Shown: positions 10,886-20,505 of the stretch, piece by piece
Layout: each line of letters opens with the position of its first letter
How positions within the stretch are numbered: position 1 is the first letter of the stretch
Source of the DNA: Petrosia ficiformis
Taxonomy: Eukaryota > Porifera > Demospongiae > Haplosclerida > Petrosiidae
Assembly (NCBI GenBank): GCA_947044365.1
Contig: OX345638.1
Location: forward strand, 1-64,000
DNA length: 64,000 nucleotides
Direction: 5' to 3'
Position numbers and translations under genes: made by a program
The notes under the pieces: model-generated
Seen by the model: the letters and a program-made list of their open reading frames with translations, nothing else
Told to the model about the DNA's origin: nothing
Database searches by the model: none

Positions 10886-11228
10886 GATAATATCATGTAT
10901 TTGTTACAGTATATTGTATGTACAATATACATAATTGAATGTAAGGCTATTTCATAAGGAAAGGAAAGAGATGGATCAGGAGAAAATGCAGGGGAGTGGT
11001 CAGTTTGAAATAAGTGGAGCTTTGGGTAGGGCTAATGGAATCACCACTCTATTATTTTCCTGGGGACAATACTGTTGTGTACATGTATAATATCCCAGAA
11101 TCAAATAGGATGATTTTCTTAAATTTTGAAACAAACTTTGGGAATGATTTCATATACTTTACTTTTTTGTGGGTTAGATTCTCAGCTGTTTAATTATAAC
11201 ATGAAGCATAAATTTAATCTGCATATTA

Positions 11229-11365
11229 CACTAACCACTTCCATATAACCGTACATAAGCACTTACACCACTATACAGCAAAATACAAAGAGCTGTACGT
11301 ATGTTGGGTTATATGGAAGTGGTTTGTTTAATTTTGGGTCCTATGTTAGTCTCCCAACCTTGTTC
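11229..11365. mobile_element. Partial copy of the foldback element at 958-1265
   Basis: Contains CCACTTCCATATAACCGTAC on the left, the inverted copy on the right, and the following tttaattttgggtccta. The left arm is truncated. Divergence from the first copy is modest. Confidence 0.7.
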
Positions 11366-11678
11366 AGATGCTTTTTAGGTTATATTTTTTGAAGAAACAT
11401 GTACATGTACATGTAAAGTGCATGTATGTTTGAACTCATGATATAGCGTCAAAATTAGAATGTGCTGACTTATTATGTGATGTACATGTACATGTACATG
11501 TAGTGTATACATTGTAGTTTAATGTCACAAGGAGCTAATACATGGGTATACTGTAAATAATGAAACCTCCATGGATTGAAACATATACAAACAGAATTGG
11601 AAGGATAATTATATGAAAATGGTTCAGGCAAATAGATTGTTTGTACATGTAGTTCCAAACTAAAGAGGGTACTTGTAC

Positions 11679-11770
11679 CTGCTATTTGCCAACTTCTTAT
11701 CTTTAAAGGATCACCAAGAGTAGCTATCAAACTAGCTGATTTTCCACGTGGTACTCCAAACTCTGTCAGC
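11679..11770 (-). CDS. Dynein heavy chain exon fragment (AAA4/AAA5 region)
   Basis: The minus strand encodes a segment with LTEFGVPRGKSASLIATLGD followed by PLKIRSWQIAG, then a gtacaa donor. The pattern LGDP.KIR.W.I.G is characteristic of axonemal dynein heavy chains downstream of the microtubule-binding stalk. It lies 0.8 kb downstream, same strand, of the stalk exon at 12,572-12,821, consistent with one gene or gene remnant. No continuous dynein gene can be assembled, so it may be a relic; the upstream exon limit is uncertain. Confidence 0.5.
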
Positions 11771-12004
11771 TTCTCGTGCCTCGTGCCACAGATGAATTAG
11801 ATCATTACGATACTCACCCTGTGTAAAATGAATAAAAGGATATTGTGAACACATAAATCTATCATTCTATAAAATATGTGTTTGAATCGGTCTAAATATG
11901 ATTTGTTACATGAATATAAAAATGGGTACCAGGTCATAGTTGCACAATAACTTGTAAAAATATCAACAAAGCCAAAGTGGCTCCTATATACATGTATATG
12001 ATAT

Positions 12005-12035
12005 ACATGTACATGTACATGTACATGTACACGTA
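12005..12035. repeat. TACATG hexamer run
   Basis: Five consecutive palindromic ATGTAC steps. Short runs of the same hexamer recur throughout the first 33 kb (for example 4,077-4,125; 7,920; 11,480; 27,950) and are nearly absent from the gene-dense half. Confidence 0.8.
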
Positions 12036-12571
12036 ACATAATTTATCTTCAACTACATGTAACAATTAATTAGATGATAAAAGTGATATAGATAATGAGA
12101 ATACTCTTATGTGCATAATCATACACATGACACTCATATGTACATGTACATGAATACATGTATGTACAGTATACACTACATGCACGTATTATTATTGTAT
12201 ATGTACACTTAAGCCTAGTGCTGACTTTGACGGATGTATGTGTAATTAATGTGTGTGTGTGTGTGTGATAAAAGTTACAATTGTTATTGTTAACCATTGT
12301 TTCTCTTTGATATCAAGTTTAGTACACTAATGAGGTTTCCAAACACCTTATGCAATGTGTCATGTAAACTAGGCATGGCTGAGACAGCGCATGTCAAGCC
12401 TATGTGGTTAAACACCGCTTCAAACACGTGGCTTTCAAAATGATTGAACTTATTTAGATTTTTAATACGTACTACGCAAACATAGATATAATATTATACA
12501 AACTTTCCAGCTAACTGATAAGTGTGGGGCTCGCTCAGGCTCGCCTCAATTATACAAATGCATAAACTTAC

Positions 12572-12821
12572 AGACATCTTCTTGGCCAGGTTGTATTGAA
12601 TTGAATTGTGCATCATCAGCAATGGTTTTTGTCTCTTCAAGTTTAATATTTGCTTCTTTTTCTTCTCTTTGAACTACTTCTTTTGTTTCTTCTGCAATAG
12701 CTGTGTCTTTCTTAATCTGTTCCATTGACTCATCAGTTTCTATTTGCGCTTGTTCAAGCAATGGTTGCATCTCCTCTAGTTCTATCTGCAGCTTTGCAAC
12801 TTCTTCTGATGTGCTCAACAA
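12572..12821 (-). CDS. Dynein heavy chain stalk exon (possibly chimeric)
   Basis: A 250-nt exon between a ttttgattag acceptor and a gtaagt donor. It reads LLSTSEEVAKLQIELEEMQP ... EQIKKDTAIAEETKEVV ... KTIADDAQ, a heptad-rich coiled coil closely matching the ascending stalk helix (CC1) of axonemal dynein heavy chains. Dyneins usually continue with a D-L-D-E-A-L-P stretch. Here the exon instead ends FNSIQPGQEDV, and the last ~36 bp plus donor are duplicated near 3,320. The exon therefore seems to have acquired a foreign 3' end. It is either part of a remodelled dynein gene or a gene fragment. Confidence 0.6.
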
Positions 12822-13820
12822 CTAATCAAAAGAAAGTGTTATATACGATACTTAATTGCTGAAATAAAGGTACAAATACTAGATAGAATAATACACGTGA
12901 ATAAAATGAATAGATGAAAGATAAATAGATCTGTACAGTGCACATGTATATACAGCAGAAGTGGTAGGGGTGTGGCACTAAAGAAGGTTTTGGAAGAGCC
13001 TTTGAGACCTCCAGGACAGCAACAGAACAGTCAACTGTTGAAACTAGTTCCAGTGTAATTCAACCCACACAACAGACTTCAATGATGTCATAGATGTCAA
13101 CCACACCCATTGCTCCACCCTCTAAACCAGAGTTGGGTGCTGGCCAGACTACACTGATGCTACCACCTGTATTTCAAAGAAAACCCCCTTCACCATTGGG
13201 ACAAGGGTCTCTCCTCAATGATAACTCTCCCTCGTGGACCAAAAACAGCCTACCACCTAGTTTACCTTCTACCACAATGAACACTCAAATATTCCCACCT
13301 AATAACTGATAATTTGTCATGTGACTATATGATAATTTGTCATGTGACTATTATTATTATAATATCATCATGTGACTATTATGATGGGGTTAGAGTAAAA
13401 ATTACACTATTACATTATGCTTATTACACTATTATTTATTTATTTTTTGCAACGAATGCAGTCTTTGCTGTAATCTTACTCACCAACACCCTAAAAGAAG
13501 GCCATGAAGTGTACAAAAAATGTGAAAAAGGCAATTTCTCCTGTTTGGCCTGAAGAGAAGTTTAGAGTTGTAGCTGATCGGAGAAAGAAGTTGTACATAT
13601 GGACAACCATTAGCATATAGGAAGAGCAATTGATATTAGTTATAACATATACCACTTTATGTTTCTAGAAGATAAGACAGTTTTGACTGGTTATTTATTT
13701 ACTTATTTGTGTACATGATACTGGTTATTAAGCAGAGTTAACGGGGGATCCCCAGGCGGCCAGCTTTGTTAGCTAGCTAAGATGGCCATATAGGAGGCGG
13801 AGCCCCCTCTCAATATAAAT
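12822..13820. other. No assignable gene
   Basis: Segment 12,960-13,310 is less AT-rich and has Pro/Ser/Thr-rich open stretches in several frames, but stops break each one. It may be an old coding remnant. 13,310-13,390 holds four copies of a 20-bp motif (gataatttgtcatgtgacta). Confidence 0.35.
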
Positions 13821-13821
13821 A

Positions 13822-14760
13822 CATGGAGTCCATGTGCCGTACCTCAGTCTAAAAAACACAGCAGACAATCAGAACAGGTCATTTTCTTTTTTTTCTAAGT
13901 CTCTCCATGTCAGACACTCAAGACCCAGAAACTCCCATAGCCGGCGGAGGCACAGTGCCTCCAACTCCGTTGCAGGACGATAGTCTACAGAGAGAGCTCA
14001 TATCCTCTGAGCTAACGGGAAGACAGGACAATAGCTCGCCCTCAAGCTCACAAGGTTAGAATAGTGTGTGTGCATGTCAGCTAGCCAGTCAGCTCTTGTG
14101 GCCAGCAAAAGCCTCATCCATTATTCTCCAGTTATCATGTATTCTATCATTTCTTGCTACAGCTCCCCTGCCAGCCAGCTCCCTAGCTCACCTTCAAACC
14201 TTCTCAAATTCTCTGCCATTGCCCTCACTACCAGCCCCGCTGCCAGAGGAGGGATGCACCGATGCAGCCTAACTACTCTGCTGGCTCCCCTCACTCCAGC
14301 TGGAGCCTGCTCCCCGGCGCCATTCATCTTCTCAAAGGCCTCAACACCCATCCCAGCAAAGCTGGTGGCGAAGATCCAGGCACTGCACTTCATCGACACG
14401 AGGGAGCTTCTCCCAGACAATATCGCCCTGATGGAGAGACTGGAAGCTTTCCCGCCCCATGTTGGTCAAGTACCACGCTAGCAGGCCACGCAGAGGGAGG
14501 TGGCATCAATGAGGTCATGGGTCTGTGCATTCACAAGCCATTATGTCGGAGCCCAGGCCTGACTTAACAAAAGGCCGCCTGGCATACCTCAGGAACATCG
14601 TCCAAGAAGCAGGACGTTTCGGGGGTGATGGATGGCGGACCTACGACTATGTCTTCCGTTCACAGGCAGCTGCCAACCCCGCCATGGACTGGTCTGAGCT
14701 GAACCCCTCCCTCCTGTTGGCCTTTATGCCCACAAGCTTCTGTAGAGAGCAATCATCAGT
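13822..14760 (+). mobile_element. Decayed retroelement-like fragment (gag-like, DIRS/Ngaro type?)
   Basis: A TATAAATA box at about 13,822 precedes an ATG at 13,907 opening MSDTQDPETPIAGGGT... and ending at an AAG/gttaga donor near 14,056. A plausible acceptor (gctacag) near 14,161 continues a Pro/Ser-rich frame. After a frame change comes IPAKLVAKIQALHFIDTREL-LPDN (about 14,350-14,430), and after another, LAYLRNIVQEAGRFGGDGWR-TYD-YVFR (14,575-14,670). The W.TYD..FR..AA pattern and the PAKLV..I motif resemble gag-like proteins of DIRS/Ngaro tyrosine-recombinase retroelements in invertebrates. No reverse transcriptase is present, so it is truncated and frameshifted. Confidence 0.45.
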
Positions 14761-15011
14761 AGACACCTTAGACAGTCATAGCTTAGGTAGAACTGTACTG
14801 GGTACAGGTCTAAGGTAAGACTCTACTCCGAAAGTAGCCTGTCAAACTAATGTCCAGAGATGGACACTACTATGTACATGTACTGACGGGTGGCGAGGCA
14901 ATGAAGCCATTAGCTCTTCCATCCATAGTAGATATACATGTAAATATTATAGTCACATGGATAATAATCCATTAACTCTGGTCAGCATAGTGGAGGTACA
15001 GTAGATGCAAT

Positions 15012-15690
15012 AAAAAAGTTAACGTTTCGTAATCGTTCTACAATCATTCTCTGATTCGTTCCGTTTTTACGATTTAGAATCGTTTTTACGATTATAATTG
15101 TTTTTAAAAACGTTAAAGCAATCTTTGCGCATGCACGTTTCAACAAGAAATCACATGAATGCCAAATATGGACGTTGCCGGTGACTACTTACACTTTCAA
15201 ACGCTCACCTTGCTGCTTTCTTGCAGCTAACGGAGCATGAGTTTGGTATCTGTGGCTTTCTTAAAAGGTCTTCTGTCCAGATATGTGAGTTAAAAGTCAT
15301 TGCTGTTTAAAATGCATAAGTTATACAAGGTTGTACAGAGGTGGGCGTTGCCCATGGTACTACTATACTTTCAAGCGCTCGCCTTGGACTCTTCCTGGTG
15401 ATAACAAAGCATAAGTTTGACATCATTGGCTTTGTTAACAACTCTTATGTCCAGCAAAGAAATTTAGAATCTTCAATCTCATAAAATACGAGAGTTATGG
15501 AGGTGAAAAGAATTATGTAGATGTTAAACGATCCGCCCCCACATATTTTTAGGAAAAACAGAAACGCCCAAGTTAATTATTAATTAATGCAAACGATCAG
15601 ATTCGTTTTTTAAAACGATTGCAACTGTAATTTGCAACGAATGGAGCCGTAAAACGATCGTAGAACGATTACGAAACATTAACTTCTTTA
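15012..15690. mobile_element. Non-autonomous DNA element with TIRs (~680 bp)
   Basis: The ends CAGTAGATGCAATAAAAAAG and its imperfect complement at 15,660-15,690 lead inward to AACGTTTCGTAATCGTTCTA and its complement. Internal TTTTTACGATT motifs occur at both ends. The interior carries two diverged ~120-bp direct copies (about 15,170-15,290 and 15,340-15,460, sharing ctttcaa.cgctc.cctt). No coding region. A clean target-site duplication is not seen; flanking GTAC is shared. Confidence 0.65.
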
Positions 15691-15782
15691 TGACCTCTAC
15701 TGTATGTACTTCCCTCATGCAGGACAGTAGTACATAGACTAGTCTCCCCAAAGCCCACCAAGAGTCTTTAATACTCTATGGG

Positions 15783-16035
15783 AGTATCTTGAGGCAGAGC
15801 TCCCATGTACATGTACTTGCTTGCATGCATGGATTATTGTCAACACACATGTAAATAATACATGTAGTTACATGTACATGTATTACATACCACTAATTCT
15901 TCTTTTCTTTCGTCCAGCCATTGGAACTTCATCAATTTCTAGTAACTACAATGTAAATGAATAAAACAAATGTACATGCATCATAAGGTCATTCACGTAC
16001 ATCTTGACCTCAGGAAAATGTACTACATTTATGGC
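15783..16035 (-). CDS. Possible 48-nt micro-exon in a duplicated block
   Basis: This block is the sister of 7,895-8,145. On the minus strand, about 15,893-15,943, a ttactag acceptor and gtatgt donor bound a phase-0 exon KLMKFQWLDERKEELV. Unlike the sister copy it is open. The host transcript is unknown; the phase-0 short-exon style resembles the 5' end of the 20.5-31.7 kb gene. Confidence 0.3.
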
Positions 16036-16143
16036 TATACACTACATGACACTAGTGTTATTTTAGTTTGGCAATAATTACCACTTTTAGTCTTGGTCTT
16101 TTTCTGATCAAGTTACCAATAAACCCAGAATAACATGACAAAA

Positions 16144-17226
16144 TTTCCAAAGTGTTTCAGGCATGATAAAGTCAGCCATGATTACTGAATGCTGGACACC
16201 ATAAAGCAATCATAGGGATACTTTTTTCTCTATATAGTATATACACTTGTTTAATTGGCAGTTTGGTGGTTTTAGATCAAATTCAAAATTACCAATTAAT
16301 TCACGAATGTACATACTAAATATTTTCCTTCATAACTTTTATATTTTACACAACACAAACCTTTAACTTACTAGACAGAGGACCTTCTAACAATGTTATA
16401 GATACCAAAATCATGGATTGTTAGTGGGAGGAAAGCAACAAGGCGAGTGTTTGAAAGTGCGTTGGCCAGTACCAACACCCACACTTAGCGTCTTTGTAAG
16501 TTGGATTGCTTATAACTTTTGGATTTTTGCACAAACTTAAAGCACATTTAGTAGACTGTCTTGCGTAGAAAACTGGAAATGTGGTTGAAAAATATCAAAG
16601 GGCTTCAAAAATGCTACTGATGACATCCATGGTTAATTCTCAAAATTTTATTAATGTGAATAAATTTAAAGTCCACCTCCATTCCTCTTCTAGGTTGAGA
16701 TTATCCTTACAAGTATGTGAATAGCAATATCAACAGCTAACACTTAGCCCCATAGTAATATCTTAAGTACACCCAGAGGCTAACCTGGATATCTGTAAGT
16801 CAACCTAAGGTCTTCTTGTTGTATTGGTTACATTAATGTAAGTATCACCCTTTGACACAAACAGAGCTGGATTAGAAACTATGAGAAAAGCAAAAAATAA
16901 TATACTAATTGATGGAACAAACAAGACATAAAGTATTCCAATGATTGTCCCACATAATATATATATATATATATATATATACAAACTAAGGTCGAGATTT
17001 CACTACACTGAGTACACTCCCAGATTAGTTGCCTCGTACTAAGGTGCTCAGCAATTATACTGAGCCAATTCATCATAAAAACTGCTCACACAATATTGTT
17101 AACATGCATGCATGTACATAACATACATACACAACATACACAACATAACACAACATACATACATATACATACTATGTACATTTCTGAGAAATAAGATTGA
17201 TATACATACAAAAAAAGACAATGCAA
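16144..17226. other. Gene-free; partial copy of a dispersed repeat, then AT-rich
   Basis: 16,144-16,245 matches the 3' part of the dispersed family at 26,486 and 29,885 (catgataaagtcagccatga, gaatgctggacacc). 16,960-16,982 is an (AT)n microsatellite and 17,095-17,170 an ACATA-rich tract. No exon is recognised. Confidence 0.5.
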
Positions 17227-17249
17227 CACTTCCCATATATCAATCATAC

Positions 17250-17527
17250 TTCTTACAAACGTAGTATCTGGACACACCATTTGCATCCAGTGAAAAAGCA
17301 ACTGGGATCTCAACCTGGCCACGTAATCTTGGAGGCAAACCAGGCAATGTGAATCTTCCCAACAAGCGATTACTCTTTGCTATTTTCTCCTCTCCCTCAG
17401 AGACTTCTATAACAGCTTCAGTCTGATAGTCTTCGTTATTTTTGTAAACTCGTGAGTGAGAATATGGTATAGTAGTATTACGATTTATAAGAGTACTCAT
17501 TTTGCCATTAGCTAGCTCGATTCCCAA
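17250..17527 (-). pseudogene. Hsp70-like exon (substrate-binding domain), truncated
   Basis: The minus strand reads LGIELANGKMSTLINRNTTI-P ... EGEEKIAKSNRLLGRFTLPG-LPPRLRGQ-V-I-VAF-LDANGV. This is the start of the Hsp70 substrate-binding beta-sandwich (LGIET..G.MT.LI.RNTTIP; LLG.F.L.GIPPAPRG; F.ANGI). It ends at a possible gtaaga donor. Upstream sequence is cut at 17,527, where a dispersed repeat (ctcag/ccatgattactg) begins, so the ATPase domain is missing here. It could be one exon of a divergent Hsp70 gene interrupted by the repeat, or a stranded fragment; no second exon is found. Confidence 0.6.
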
Positions 17528-17967
17528 ACTCAGCCATGATTACTGAATGCTGGACACCACAAAGCAGTCATAGGAATACTTTTTTCTCTACATATCTTGT
17601 TTCAGTTGAGTTAATTACAGTAACATTTTTACAATATATAATTGTAATTTAGTTATAGTTGAGTTAACTAAAAGTCATAGCACCCATACTAATAAAAGGG
17701 GTTTTAGATATAGTTATAGTCAACTAAAACAACCAAGACTAATAAAACCAAACATCTATTGTTATACACTACATTAATTATGATCACTATAACTATATCA
17801 ATTATCACACATCCAGTCAACATACATGTACATGTATATGTAGAATAACAAATTTAATTAGGGGTGTGGTTTTTACCTTGTATTTACCTTGTATTCATCA
17901 GATGTGTATCTCATATATATATTCCTGCTGGTCGATGAAGAATAGGAGCCTTTGTAAGTTGCTAACT
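17527..17967 (-). repeat. Copy of 5,130-5,590 with an exon-like end
   Basis: About 440 bp match 5,130-5,590. At 17,888-17,967 a tttttttag acceptor and gtaaat donor bound LATYKGSYSSSTSRN ... RYTSDEYK on the minus strand. In the 5.5-kb copy this piece is disrupted by an internal duplication. No family is recognised. Confidence 0.5.
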
Positions 17968-19010
17968 CTAAAAAAACACAAAAAAATACATGTAAAATAA
18001 TAATTATTATTCAAATATCTACAACTAACCAAATTTACTATGATTTTATGAATTAAAATAAAATGCGCGACACAATACACATACATGAACATGTATTCAT
18101 ACACGTACATGTACATACTGACATATGGCCACCTAGCCTGGCATCTTATAACCATTACGTATAGTTTAATATTATAAGGTTAATATACTATAGTTAATAT
18201 CATAAGGTTAATGCATGATTATACTGTAAGTTAATACCCTTACATGTACTATATTGTATAGTTTAACGTCATTAGATCATTAAATACATATTACAGACAT
18301 GGGGTCAATTACAATATATTACTATTACCTCTGAGGTCAATGTAATATATTACTACTGCTATAACCTAGTAGATTACTACTACTATTACTTACTGTTATG
18401 GATTACTACACACATACATGTACATGTCAAGTGTAGGCTCGAGTACATGTACATATTAATTGTCGGCTTAAGTACGCACTGTACAGCATACACATACATG
18501 TACATATCAGGTGTACACACTATACAGTACACGTACATATCAATTGTAGGCTTGAGTACACTTACACACATACTGTACATATCATCTGTAGGCTAGTAAT
18601 ATGCACTTTTTCATAATTAGCCTATTTACAATTATACAAATAATACAATACCATAGTTTTCTGTGTGTCCACTTGCTTGTTTGTTCTTCACCTACATATA
18701 CTCAATTAAAAAAAGGTGAACAACAATTATTTAGTCCCTCAATGTAAAATACAGAGTAAGAGCGAGGCTTGCTTAAATCAGTAGTGCTGTTTTAGTATGA
18801 CGATAATGACTACTTCTTTGTTACAGTTACAGTATGCCGCAAACTAACTACAAAAAGTGCCCATTATGGGCCATATGGCTTTAGTTATACACTAGGTAGT
18901 TAACTACTGAAAGGGGATGTAGTTATAGTTAACTAAAACAACACTACTTAACTGACGTGAGAACTAACAGTAGCCCCCACAACAGTTTACAGTGATCTCA
19001 GCACACTCTT
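17968..19010. other. Gene-free; degenerate tandem repeats
   Basis: 18,410-18,600 has about five imperfect copies of a 35-50 bp unit containing gtacatatca.gtgtaggct. The remainder is AT-rich with dispersed short motifs and no exon. Confidence 0.5.
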
Positions 19011-19039
19011 GGTAGACTTATATGCAGTGGTGTGGAAAG

Positions 19040-19087
19040 ACCCTGCTGGAATGGCTGTTTCCACTGGAAACAGCCATTCCAGCAGGG
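19040..19087. repeat. Perfect hairpin with 22-bp arms
   Basis: CCCTGCTGGAATGGCTGTTTCC and its exact complement flank a 3-base loop. The preceding cagtggtgtgga and a diverged relative at 27,118-27,160 (cagtggtgtggaaacagcca) suggest a small mobile hairpin family. Confidence 0.75.
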
Positions 19088-19099
19088 CGTTGTCCAACA

Positions 19100-19440
19100 A
19101 TGCAAGAAGCTAAAATGTGAAAATCACAAAATCGGCTCACTGTATCCATACCCTGCATACATGTATGTCTGCAAAGAGAGTGACGGCCTGCACCATCGCG
19201 AGAAGGTGTCACTGTGTCGCAAGCCCCCCTCCCTGCCACCCTCTCTCACTCTGCTTATCCCTAAACCAGCGTCTCATACACATATCTCATTGACATGCGA
19301 GCTGGCTGCTCACCATCAGGATTGCACTAGGAAGCTCACCATACAAGATGGATCCCGACAGAGTAAGAGATGCACAATCCCTTGTGAACACACGTTGAGT
19401 GGTTCACAGTAGGGTAGGGATTGTCATTCCCACCATTGTC
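19100..19440. other. Locally GC-richer sequence, no assignable gene
   Basis: A 126-codon open frame runs through this segment on the plus strand, but it overlaps the hairpin, has no domain and shows a Cys/His/Pro-rich composition typical of chance frames. It may be the remnant of an element that ends in the hairpin array. Confidence 0.35.
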
Positions 19441-19775
19441 ATTCCTGTACGCTACTTGTAAACCCATCTAAACGATGGGGTGCATACAGGAAGTCTTGAT
19501 CTTGATCCATGTACGCTACTTGTAAACCCCTGTAATGACGGGGTGCGTACAGGAAGTCTTGGTCTTGTGGTCTTGATCCATGTACGCTACTTGTAAACCC
19601 GTCTAATGATGGGGTGCGTACAGGAAGTCTTGGTCTTGTGGTCTTGATCCATGTACGCTACTTGTAAACCCATCTAAACGATGGGGTGCGTACAGGAAGT
19701 TTTGGTCTTGTGGTCTTGATCCATGTACGCTACTTGTAAACCCGTCTAATGACGGGGTGCGTACAGGAAGTCTGG
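19441..19775. repeat. Tandem array of ~70-78 bp hairpin units
   Basis: Five units share gtcttgatccatgtacgctac and end tgcgtacaggaagtcttgg. Each contains a stem-loop GTACGC...GCGTAC enclosing a second stem of 6-7 bp. The inner stems differ between units but stay paired (CCCATC/GATGGG, CCCGTC/GACGGG, CCC.GT/ACGGGG). A partial sixth unit follows. Confidence 0.8.
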
Positions 19776-20277
19776 AAAGAGCACACAAGCACACGTCTTA
19801 AACCATCAAAGATGGGTGTGTACTTGCAGCCCTAAACCAGACATCTTGGTCTTGATATGACACATACATGTACATGTAGATTTATAAAAGCCTAACAACA
19901 ACCTTAGAACAATACACAAACACAACAGATACGCAAGTGAAACTTTGTGCAATAACAAAAAAAAAAAAAAACTATGTCTCTCCCTTGCTACTCTATCCTA
20001 CTACATGTTTCAAACAAAACCGTATGTCAAAAGCATCGTGACTATATTACGTATAGCCAGTCATTGGTACACATGAAGATGTTTGAAACATATAGCAAAG
20101 AGAGCAAGAGAGAGATGGAGAGAAATAATATCCTCATTGCCCTCGGCCAGCAAGGGCAAAGGGGTTAGTTTAAATTATACACTAGGTTAATTGTAAATAC
20201 TGTTGTAACTCAACAAAAAAATACATTCCTCCTTTTTTACTCTATGCTTCAGTCTTCAGTCTGTAAAAGCTACACAA

Positions 20278-20425
20278 TCAATCAGTGTCGGTATACATGC
20301 CACCCACACGTGATACACAACACCAACACTGAGCACATACACATTGCGTTACATGTCACCCACACGTGTACATGTACATACATGTGACTGGTCCAAATGA
20401 ATACATACATGCCACCCACACGTGG
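20278..20425. repeat. Three spaced copies of ACATGCCACCCACACGTG
   Basis: Near-identical 18-bp blocks, each ending in CACGTG (an E-box), at about 20,294, 20,352 and 20,407, just downstream of the large minus-strand gene. They may be a short dispersed repeat; a regulatory role is not shown. Confidence 0.5.
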
Positions 20426-20505
20426 TACATGAGTTATGTACTCACTGTTCCCACCACATCTGCTATGTGTAAGTGGTTCGTACCGATTACATGTACTCTG
20501 TGATT

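Noticed and set aside
19032..19412. 126-codon plus-strand frame
   Set aside because: It starts inside a perfect hairpin, has no domain or splice support and a composition typical of chance frames.
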